Shown: positions 1 to 5,863 of the stretch, piece after piece
Position numbering within the stretch: the first letter of the stretch is position 1
How the letters are laid out: the number at the start of each line of letters is the position of its first letter
Origin: Phycisphaerales bacterium
GTDB taxonomy: Bacteria > Pseudomonadota > Gammaproteobacteria > Competibacterales > Competibacteraceae
DNA length: 7,816 nucleotides
Direction: 5' to 3'
NCBI GenBank assembly: GCA_014879435.1
Contig: JACSSB010000310.1
Span: 1 to 7,816 of the forward strand
Program-made: the position numbers and the translations under genes
The notes under the pieces: model-generated
Told to the model about the DNA's origin: nothing
Seen by the model: only the letters and a program-made list of their open reading frames with translations
Databases searched by the model: none

Positions 1-92
1 TTGTCAACTTTAAGCAACGAATCCTGATCAGCTTTGCTTAACTCCACATCAATCCTCGAAGAACCAGATTTTAAGACCACATTCACAGCCAT
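1..92 (-). CDS. Possible partial hypothetical protein, 5' end, running off the left edge
   Basis: Reading leftward from an ATG at 92-90, thirty codons stay open to the window edge. The peptide begins MAVNVVLKSGSSRIDVELSK, an alternation of hydrophobic and polar residues that could be a beta-rich N-terminus. I recognise no family. No convincing Shine-Dalgarno lies in front of the ATG (a weak GTGAA-like stretch only), and thirty open codons can arise by chance. If real, this gene is divergent from the kinase gene and the roughly 200 bp between them would carry both promoters. The stop lies outside the window. Confidence 0.3.
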   Translation of the reverse strand, partial: MAVNVVLKSGSSRIDVELSKADQDSLLKVD

Positions 93-143
93 ATATCATT
101 CACAATCTGCATGCCTGACATAGATCGAATACTGATCAATGCC

Positions 144-159
144 AGTACCAACAAGTACT
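144..159. repeat. Short inverted repeat AGTAC-N6-GTACT
   Basis: AGTAC at 144-148 is followed after six bases by GTACT at 155-159, a perfect 5-bp dyad. It lies in the AT-rich region ahead of the kinase gene and could be a dimeric repressor operator. Dyads this short also occur by chance and I cannot assign a regulator. Confidence 0.25.
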
Positions 160-279
160 ATTCTTCGCATCATCGATACAAAACACATAAAAATTTCGTG
201 TATATTGGCACGATCTCAATAATCATTTCGCTATACTGTGTTGGCCTGGATCTCCTGGATAGCCGGAACATTCACAGTG

Positions 280-284
280 AGGAG
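280..284 (+). promoter_or_regulatory. Ribosome binding site that fixes the kinase start
   Basis: AGGAG at 280-284 sits 9 bases before the ATG at 294. It supports that start over the in-frame ATG at 111, which has no comparable site. The bases TCTCCT at 251-256 are exactly complementary to AGGAGA (280-285), so the site could be masked in the mRNA. Confidence 0.75.
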
Positions 285-293
285 AAATGCGCC

Positions 294-1886
294 ATGGCAC
301 GAATCGCTTTGTCACGACCAAACCGCCCAGTTGCGGCCGATACTGACTCGAACGACTCAATATTCAGCACGCCATTCAGCACGCCATGGATATTGGACGA
401 GCAAGCGCTGGCTGAGACGCTTGGGCTGGCGCAACTGATGCCTGAGGCCCATGCCGCCTATCGGCCATTGCTGGTCGATGGATTGCGATTCTTCCTGGAA
501 CGACTACCACCACTACGTCAGGCACGAATTCTCGCCGAGCAGCTGCGCCTGCCGGAGGACAGCTCGCCCGCCCGCCGATTGGTGACCCTGCTCCGTCAAT
601 GCCCGACCTTACATAAGATGGGTCAAGTGGTGGCACGCGATCAGCGCCTAGCACCCGAACTACGCCTGCACCTGCAAGAGCTGGAATCCCTCGCCCCCAC
701 CGCGCCCATGGAAGAAATTGGCGCTGCCATCCAGCGGGAATGGGGCACGATCCCTGGCCTGGAAGTCGCGCCCACCGCACTGGCAGAAGGTAGTGTTGCA
801 GTGATCGTACCGGCGATCTGGCGCGAATCCACCACATCCACCCCTCGGCAGGGTGTATTCAAGGTGCTGCGACCCGGCGTCGAAGAACAACTGCATGAGG
901 AATTGGCGATCTGGTCGGAGCTCGGCGCTTTCCTGGAAGTGCGTTGCGTCGAGCTTGGGCTGCCGCTACTGGACTATCGCCATACTCTCGACAGCGTGCG
1001 CCATCTACTCATCCACGAGATCCAGCTCGACCGCGAACAAGTCCATTTAGCACAAGCGGCAGCTTTTTATGCCCATTCCCCGGCGATTCACATCCCGCAA
1101 CTATGGCCATTTTGCACAGCGCAGATGACGGCGATGGAGCAGATCGATGGCTGCAAGATTACCGATTCCGATGTATCACCCAGCGAGCGCCAACGGCTGG
1201 CGCGGACCCTGATCGAAGCTTTGATCGCCCAACCGTTCTGGAACGATGCCACCACATCTGCCGTGTTCCATGCCGATCCACACGCGGGAAATCTGTTCGT
1301 CACCCGTGATGGCCGTTTGGCGATCCTGGACTGGGCGCTGATCACCCCACTCCATAAGGCGCAGCGCATTGCCGTAGTTCAGGCCGTGATCAGCGCGCTG
1401 AGTTTGGACGAATCTGGCCTAACCCGCGCCATTGCGGGATTGGGATCTTCGTCCGACGAAACGGCGGTGCGCACTGCTGCCGCCGCAGCTCTGCACCAGG
1501 TCCGCCAAGGAACTTTTCCGGGCCTGGATTGGTTGATGGCCTTACTGGACCGGCTGGGTACTGCGGGCGTGTTGCGCTTCCCCGAGGAACTCACCCTATT
1601 CCGCAAGGCGATGCTGACCCTGTCGGGCGTGCTCGATGAAGTTTCGGAACGCCCCTCCATCGACGCAGTACTGCTCGCAACCGGCCTGACCCAATTCGGA
1701 CGGGAGTGGCCGACCCGTGGATTTGCCCCTTTCGATTCGCGCGCCTTCGGTACCCATCTCTCCAATGCCGACGGACTCAGCCTGTGGACTGGCCTCCCAC
1801 TGACTGCAACCCGCTATTGGCTCGGTCTGTGGCAAGACGCGCTGGATATCGGCAACGCCATGCGTGCCCGCCTTTCCAAGGGCTAG
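294..1886 (+). CDS. ABC1/AarF/UbiB-type atypical kinase homologue, divergent
   Basis: The 530-residue product resembles the ABC1 (AarF/UbiB/COQ8) family of atypical protein-kinase-like ATPases, which support ubiquinone and other isoprenoid-lipid metabolism. Visible hallmarks are the family-specific KxGQ motif (KMGQ, 108-111), a VAVK-like lysine in VFKVLRPGV (K190), the catalytic-loop motif HADPHAGN (326-333) and the metal-binding Asp of LDWA (D346, usually DFG). Departures are also clear: the alanine-rich nucleotide loop (usually AAAS-IGQVH) reads AEGSVAVIV near 164-172, and the ExD motif reads EIQ (242-244). I see no obvious C-terminal pair of membrane helices as in UbiB. The start at 294 is chosen for its AGGAG and because upstream codons look non-coding. 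The ligase gene follows after 58 bp, suggesting an operon. Family membership is strong; activity and substrate are unknown. It may be a specialised paralogue rather than the housekeeping ubiB. Confidence 0.85.
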   Translation: MARIALSRPNRPVAADTDSNDSIFSTPFSTPWILDEQALAETLGLAQLMPEAHAAYRPLLVDGLRFFLERLPPLRQARILAEQLRLPEDSSPARRLVTLLRQCPTLHKMGQVVARDQRLAPELRLHLQELESLAPTAPMEEIGAAIQREWGTIPGLEVAPTALAEGSVAVIVPAIWRESTTSTPRQGVFKVLRPGVEEQLHEELAIWSELGAFLEVRCVELGLPLLDYRHTLDSVRHLLIHEIQLDREQVHLAQAAAFYAHSPAIHIPQLWPFCTAQMTAMEQIDGCKITDSDVSPSERQRLARTLIEALIAQPFWNDATTSAVFHADPHAGNLFVTRDGRLAILDWALITPLHKAQRIAVVQAVISALSLDESGLTRAIAGLGSSSDETAVRTAAAAALHQVRQGTFPGLDWLMALLDRLGTAGVLRFPEELTLFRKAMLTLSGVLDEVSERPSIDAVLLATGLTQFGREWPTRGFAPFDSRAFGTHLSNADGLSLWTGLPLTATRYWLGLWQDALDIGNAMRARLSKG

Positions 1887-1932
1887 CTCCCCAAACCGTC
1901 TACTCCAAAATTCGATTTCCCCACTCGATCTC

Positions 1933-1938
1933 AAGGAG
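1933..1938 (+). promoter_or_regulatory. Ribosome binding site that fixes the ligase start
   Basis: AAGGAG at 1933-1938 lies 6 bases before the ATG at 1945. It rules out the longer in-frame start at 1864, which lies inside the end of the kinase gene and would add 27 residues without family character. Confidence 0.8.
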
Positions 1939-1944
1939 ATTCCA

Positions 1945-3504
1945 ATGGGATTCATTCAATATTATGACGACCTAGCTATGAACTGGGTTGGTGATTGGGC
2001 AGGACGCCGTGCCACCTTGACGCCGCATCGGATCGCCCTTTACGACTCCTTCACCCGCCAAAGCTACACCTTTCAGGACATGAACGACCGAGCCAACCGG
2101 GTGGGAACCTATCTGGCCGATGTGCTGGGCCTGGGTAAAGGGGATGTCCTCGCACTGATTTGCCGCAACCGGATCGAATCCATCGACCTTTATCTGGCCT
2201 GTGGCAAGTTGGGAATCATCCTGGCTCCGCTAAGCCAGCGCCTGAAAAAACCGGAACTGGATGACCTGCTGGCGCGTCTCCAACCCAGCACCCTGGCTTA
2301 CGAACACCAGTTCGCCGATCTAGTCTCGACCTTATCGATGCCCGCCTCGATACAATCACTGATCGATATTGACGACGAGCAGCACTTTTTTGAAAGCGTC
2401 ATCCTTGGGACGGAGCCTCGGAAGATCAACGTTCCGCTGGCGATGAACGATACCTGTCTCTACGTCCACACCGGTGGCACCACCGCCGTGCCGAAGATTT
2501 GCATTGTGTCTTACCGGCAGATGGTCTGGAATTCGCTGGATATTCTCGCCACCGGTCTAGTCGGGTTCTGCCAAAACGTACTGATCACCTTCCCATTCTT
2601 TCACATCGGTGGCTGGAACACCTTCACCCCGCTCTTTCATGCCGGTATCACCGGCATCTTGCTACGCGAGTTTGATCCTGGCCTGATTCTCGATCTCATC
2701 CACGAAGGGCGGGTCGAAAATTTCGGCGCGGTGGAAGCGATGCTGCAATTTCTGATCGCCCATCCCAAGTTTGCAGAAACCGATTTTTCCAAACTGAAAG
2801 CGATCACTACGGCTGCTGCCCCTTGCTCGAAGGCAGTGATGCGGGTCTTTTTGGATAAGGGCATTCCGATCAGTCAGACCTATGGCATGACCGAAGCGGG
2901 CCCTTCCAACTTCGCCTACATTCCCCGTTCCGACTCCATGGAGGAACTACTGACATATTCGGCGAGCATCGGCAGCTCGATGTTTCATTGCGATGCCAAG
3001 ATCATCGATCAGCACTCAAAGCTCGAAGTCAAACCGGGCGAAATCGGTGTGCTGTGCTTGCGCAGTCCACATAATTTCGATGGCTATCTCCTCGATCCAG
3101 GACGGACCGAAAAAGTTATCGACCGGGAAGGCTGGGTTTATACCGGAGATCTGGCGGTGCAGGATCAGGAGGGTTTGATTTTTATCAAAGGACGCGCTGA
3201 CAACATGTTCATCTCGGGTGGAGAAAACATCTCTCCCGAGGAAATCGAAAACGCCTTGGTGAAACATCCCGCCGTTGCCGGAGCGATTTGCGCCGGTATT
3301 CCTGATCCAATGTGGGGACAAGCACCGGCCGCGCTGGTGGTTTTTCACACGGGCCAGAGTGTCCAGGAAGAGGAATTGAAGACTTTTTGTCGAGATTTCC
3401 TAGCGGATTACAAGGTTCCTCGGCACATCCGAACGGTGGCGGTATTACCGCTCACCGGTGCCGGAAAGCTGAACCGTCAAGCAGTCACCGAGATATTCTC
3501 CTGA
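1945..3504 (+). CDS. AMP-forming acyl-CoA synthetase / acid ligase (ANL superfamily)
   Basis: The 519-residue protein has the normal length and full motif order of an adenylate-forming acyl-CoA synthetase, which activates a carboxylic acid with ATP to an acyl-adenylate and passes it to CoA or another thiol. Seen are the P-loop-like A3 motif TGGTTAVPK (176-184), the substrate-pocket stretch FPFFHIGGWN (216-225), A5 YGMTE (313-317), the ATP-ribose-binding TGD (400-402), the hinge and A8 loop GRADNMFISGGENISP (416-431), and the A10 lysine in TGAGKLNR (K508). All key residues appear present. The A3 motif has Ala where TTG is commoner, a minor variation. Cytosolic; no signal peptide. The substrate cannot be read from the sequence: fatty acyl or an aromatic acid are both possible. 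Probably co-transcribed with the kinase homologue upstream, hinting at a shared lipid or secondary-metabolite role (inference). Confidence 0.92.
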   Translation: MGFIQYYDDLAMNWVGDWAGRRATLTPHRIALYDSFTRQSYTFQDMNDRANRVGTYLADVLGLGKGDVLALICRNRIESIDLYLACGKLGIILAPLSQRLKKPELDDLLARLQPSTLAYEHQFADLVSTLSMPASIQSLIDIDDEQHFFESVILGTEPRKINVPLAMNDTCLYVHTGGTTAVPKICIVSYRQMVWNSLDILATGLVGFCQNVLITFPFFHIGGWNTFTPLFHAGITGILLREFDPGLILDLIHEGRVENFGAVEAMLQFLIAHPKFAETDFSKLKAITTAAAPCSKAVMRVFLDKGIPISQTYGMTEAGPSNFAYIPRSDSMEELLTYSASIGSSMFHCDAKIIDQHSKLEVKPGEIGVLCLRSPHNFDGYLLDPGRTEKVIDREGWVYTGDLAVQDQEGLIFIKGRADNMFISGGENISPEEIENALVKHPAVAGAICAGIPDPMWGQAPAALVVFHTGQSVQEEELKTFCRDFLADYKVPRHIRTVAVLPLTGAGKLNRQAVTEIFS

Positions 3505-3526
3505 AACTGCTCCGCTTCATCTATGC

Positions 3527-3556
3527 GTCGAACGGGCGTATTCCCGCTCGTTCGAC
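3527..3556 (+). terminator. Stem-loop after the ligase gene; possible weak terminator
   Basis: GTCGAACGGGCG (3527-3538) pairs with CGCTCGTTCGAC (3545-3556) over twelve positions, eleven Watson-Crick and one G-U, around the 6-base loop TATTCC. It starts 22 bases after the ligase stop. No run of T follows, so it is not a textbook Rho-independent terminator. It could slow polymerase, protect the 3' end of the mRNA, or separate the ligase from the small ORF at 3578. Confidence 0.5.
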
Positions 3557-3577
3557 TGGAGACCAGAGTATTTCACC

Positions 3578-3790
3578 ATGAGTACATACCATCCGACAGA
3601 ATACCCACCCGAGACCTCTTCGGATCGGGCGGACCCTCTCACTCGAATCCCACGAGCGGCACGGGCCCGATTACTCCTGCACGATCTGGAAACCGATCCA
3701 TGCTTTGCCGCCATACTGTATGAGGCATTGCCAGACGAAGCAGCTCGTCTGGCCTATTTGAACCACCTAGCTTGGCAACCACGGTCTTGA
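3578..3790 (+). CDS. Small hypothetical protein (70 residues)
   Basis: A 70-codon frame begins 73 bp after the ligase gene. The product has a polar, proline-rich start and a likely helical second half (about 31-66) rich in Ala, Leu and acidic residues, ending HLAWQPRS. No signal peptide, membrane segment or known motif is visible, and I recognise no family. Codon choice looks compatible with the neighbouring genes. The ribosome binding site is poor: GGAGA lies at 3558-3562, 15 bases before the ATG and partly inside the stem-loop. Competing frames in both directions overlap it and look less protein-like. It may be the last gene of the kinase-ligase operon or a chance frame. Confidence 0.42.
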   Translation: MSTYHPTEYPPETSSDRADPLTRIPRAARARLLLHDLETDPCFAAILYEALPDEAARLAYLNHLAWQPRS

Positions 3791-3798
3791 CCTTGTTT

Positions 3799-3849
3799 TG
3801 CGCATTTTCAACTTGGCTCAATAGACCAAATTTACCATGTGCGCATTTT
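3799..3849. repeat. Two direct copies of TGCGCATTTT between converging blocks
   Basis: TGCGCATTTT occurs at 3799-3808 and again at 3840-3849, 41 bp apart. With the next three bases the match is 12 of 13. The right copy overlaps the last codons of the ABC ATPase gene. The left copy lies just past the small ORF's stop. It could be a local duplication or the trace of an insertion at the edge of the ABC-3C cassette. I find no matching third copy at the cassette's other end. Confidence 0.4.
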
Positions 3850-5628
3850 GAATAGTCTCCCCTGCTCGCTCTCATCGTGCAGGGTCACAACGATCTCTTC
3901 GGCATTGAATACGGCATCATCATCATCGGACCGCGCAGGTAGGTCCGAGTCGATCAGCGTGATGATAGGCTGAAGGCCCAAGTCAGCGTACTGGCGAATG
4001 ACCATCAGCAGATTCTCCTTCTTGCGATCATCCAGGGACTCAAACACACCATCGTGATAGACGAAGCGTGGGAATTTGTCGTCTAGGTGCGCACGCAGGA
4101 TGGCAAGGTCGAAGGCGATGCATAGAAGCTTACGATACGTATGCCCGAGGTCGGCGCTGGTTGCATTGCCTGACTCGTCGAGGATTCCTGCCCTGAACTC
4201 TAGATGCCCTTCCTGGTTCGGCGATACACTCAGCAGCGCCTTACGATCAATCACTTCTTCAACAATCTCGCTGAAAAAAACGCGGATTGTCGAGAACAGG
4301 CTGTTCTGATCAGAATCTTGCTTCTGGGCATCCACCTCAATCTGAGTCTGCAAATGTCTGCATTCTTCGGTCAACGCCCAAATCTCAGTTCGCAGCTCTT
4401 GCAGGCGGTGCAGAAAGCCGCGTTGACGCTCCAGTGAAGTGATATCGGCGCGCAGCGTCACCATCTCGTCCGAGACCTGCTTGTACTTGCCAAAGACATC
4501 GGTGTCGCTCAGGAACGAAAGTATCTCCGAGCGTTTCTTGCCCAGAGTATTCAGTTCTGCATTGATGCGTTTAAGTTCGGCTTCAATTTCTGCACGTTCT
4601 TCTTGCAGATAGCCACGGCGCTCGTCGGTGATCGCTCGATTGAAGGTAATCAACTGCTGAAAATCCTTCTTGATCTGTCCCTTGAACAGGATGCCGACCT
4701 CCTCGAACAGGCGCTGCGCCTCGTCAGGGTTGAAGAGGATCTGGTCCTCCTCCAGTGAGGCGATAATCTTTTTCTTGTTTTGGTTGAGCGAGTAGCGTTC
4801 GGCATTGAGCGACGCGATGCGCTCATTGATGTCATCGACCAACTGCTTGGTGTTGTCCTTGTCCTGGGCGCGGAAGTCGAAAGCATCGAGCAGCCTTTGC
4901 TTTTTTTCGGCCTCTTTCTGCTTTAGCAGCAGGATACCTCCAATCTTGCTGACGTCCTCAAGAGATCCATCAAGCTCATTCTTGATAGTCTGCGCGATGG
5001 ACTGTTTCTCCTCGAACTGTTTTTTCTTCTCGTAGTGCTGAGCTATAAGTTGCGCGTCAAAACCAAGAATATGGGCCAGGAAAGGCTTCCAGTCCGAATG
5101 CGCAGCCATAAACTTGCGTAAATGAAACACATCACGGAAATCGTCCTGGGAGCGCAGCAAGTAGCCCAAGCCTTTGCGGAATATCCAAGGCTTGAACACG
5201 CGCCAGTCGAGCAATCCATCCAACAGATCGCGTGCGCGTTCGAAGGGTATGTCCTGGTGATCCCACCTCGTCAGTGATAGCCCCGACAGATCCTGATACC
5301 CAGCTTCGTGGCGCTTGAAGCTAATCTTGCTGGCTTCTTTCACACTGCGCCGGATCGTCAAGAACGAAGCATCTTCCAATTCGATTTCCAGGAAGAAGAT
5401 GAAGTCTTGGAATAGTTCGACATGCTTGAAAAGAAAGAACTGGAGATCGCGCTTGGCGAGGAAGCCAAAGTCGAGCAAGCGCCCAAGCGTGGTCTTGCCG
5501 AGATTATGGGTGTCCTTGTTTCGGTTTTCTGGCAAACGGATTTCAGCTATAACGACGTTCAAGCCCTGGACGAACTCCACAGGTTCAAACAAGTCTGGCT
5601 TGTTGGAATAAAATCTAGATAGCTTCAT
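3832..5628 (-). CDS. ABC-3C system SMC-like ABC ATPase, DUF2326-type
   Basis: A 598-residue SMC/Rad50-like ATPase with the layout of the ATPase of ABC-three-component systems. The N-terminal ATPase half begins MKLSRFYSNKP and carries a divergent Walker A, DTHNLGKTTL (39-48), in which the first glycine of GxxxxGKT is Asp. Charged heptad-like coiled coils span roughly 194-296 and 326-436. The C-terminal half, DUF2326-like, has a signature-like stretch SADLGHTYRKLL (491-502), a Walker B/D-loop region FVYHDGVFESLDDRK (522-536) and an H-loop-position strand PIITLIDSDLP (554-564). It probably dimerises on ATP and on nucleic acid to control the partner nuclease (family-level inference). The start at 5628 is preferred because the protein then opens like its family; an ATG at 5640 adds four residues. 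Its first 14 bases overlap the middle-component gene, implying coupled translation. Confidence 0.85.
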   Translation of the reverse strand: MKLSRFYSNKPDLFEPVEFVQGLNVVIAEIRLPENRNKDTHNLGKTTLGRLLDFGFLAKRDLQFFLFKHVELFQDFIFFLEIELEDASFLTIRRSVKEASKISFKRHEAGYQDLSGLSLTRWDHQDIPFERARDLLDGLLDWRVFKPWIFRKGLGYLLRSQDDFRDVFHLRKFMAAHSDWKPFLAHILGFDAQLIAQHYEKKKQFEEKQSIAQTIKNELDGSLEDVSKIGGILLLKQKEAEKKQRLLDAFDFRAQDKDNTKQLVDDINERIASLNAERYSLNQNKKKIIASLEEDQILFNPDEAQRLFEEVGILFKGQIKKDFQQLITFNRAITDERRGYLQEERAEIEAELKRINAELNTLGKKRSEILSFLSDTDVFGKYKQVSDEMVTLRADITSLERQRGFLHRLQELRTEIWALTEECRHLQTQIEVDAQKQDSDQNSLFSTIRVFFSEIVEEVIDRKALLSVSPNQEGHLEFRAGILDESGNATSADLGHTYRKLLCIAFDLAILRAHLDDKFPRFVYHDGVFESLDDRKKENLLMVIRQYADLGLQPIITLIDSDLPARSDDDDAVFNAEEIVVTLHDESEQGRLFKMRTW

Positions 5629-5863
5629 TTGGCCCCACATACTCCACAGCGTCGGTCTTGGGGCGATATTCGATCAGGCCCATGAGATACAGGAAATTCA
5701 GCGCCGGAAGGAACAGCACATCGCCACCGACGACGCTTTTCTTCGCAAATTTACGCAGCGCGTCGTACTCATCCACGCGGCGTACTTTCAGACGAGTCAG
5801 CAACAGTAACGAGACATTGATGACCGTGCGATCAGGATGAGAGTGCTTGGTCGGCCGCAGCAT
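5615..5863 (-). CDS. ABC-3C system middle component, probably MC6-type
   Basis: An 82-residue protein between the nuclease and ATPase genes. It opens MLRPTKHSHPDRTVINVSLL, has a helix-rich centre, and ends with a hydrophobic FLPALNFLYLMGLIEY (51-66) followed by a short beta-like tail. Size, position and the LPTKH/DRS-like opening fit the small winged-helix middle components of ABC-3C systems; I recall this type as MC6, but the number should be checked. In such systems it is predicted to bridge the ATPase and the effector. The start at 5863 is chosen over the longer frame from 5914 because a strong GGAGG precedes it and the extra 17 residues (MPCCSTCTG...) are read from the nuclease gene in another frame. 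It overlaps the nuclease gene by 32 bases and the ATPase gene by 14. Confidence 0.8.
   Translation of the reverse strand: MLRPTKHSHPDRTVINVSLLLLTRLKVRRVDEYDALRKFAKKSVVGGDVLFLPALNFLYLMGLIEYRPKTDAVEYVGPNEAI

Larger units (their letters stand above)
93..293. other. AT-rich region upstream of the kinase gene, probably non-coding
   Basis: This stretch is clearly richer in A/T than the coding DNA that follows. A reading frame from an ATG at 111 runs through it in phase with the kinase gene, but the encoded 61 residues look like translated intergenic DNA and precede the well-supported start at 294. It holds -10-like hexamers TATATT (201-206) and TATACT (232-237), neither with a well-spaced -35 box, so no promoter can be fixed. 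It also holds a short inverted repeat (144-159) and possible RNA pairing next to the kinase ribosome binding site. I see nothing else in it. Confidence 0.5.

Noticed and set aside
205..221. Sigma54-like promoter starting TTGGCACG ahead of the kinase gene
   Set aside because: The -24 half is a good match, but the -12 position reads CAATA and lacks the GC dinucleotide that sigma54 promoters need.
111..293. N-terminal extension of the kinase from the ATG at 111
   Set aside because: The 61 extra residues are AT-rich in codons, have no family resemblance and no ribosome binding site, whereas AGGAG precedes the ATG at 294.
376..837. 153-codon minus-strand frame inside the kinase gene
   Set aside because: The Arg/Trp/Pro-rich, low-complexity product is typical of an antisense shadow of GC-rich coding sequence.
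1864..1944. N-terminal extension of the ligase from the ATG at 1864
   Set aside because: It begins inside the kinase gene in another frame, and AAGGAG stands just before the ATG at 1945.
3812..3828. Hairpin TTGGCTC-AATA-GACCAA as a two-way terminator
   Set aside because: The stem has only six pairs with a bulged base and no adjacent T-run on either strand long enough to support termination.
3639..3875. 78-codon minus-strand frame between the converging blocks
   Set aside because: It overlaps both the ATPase 3' end and the small plus-strand ORF, and has no recognisable motif or convincing ribosome binding site.
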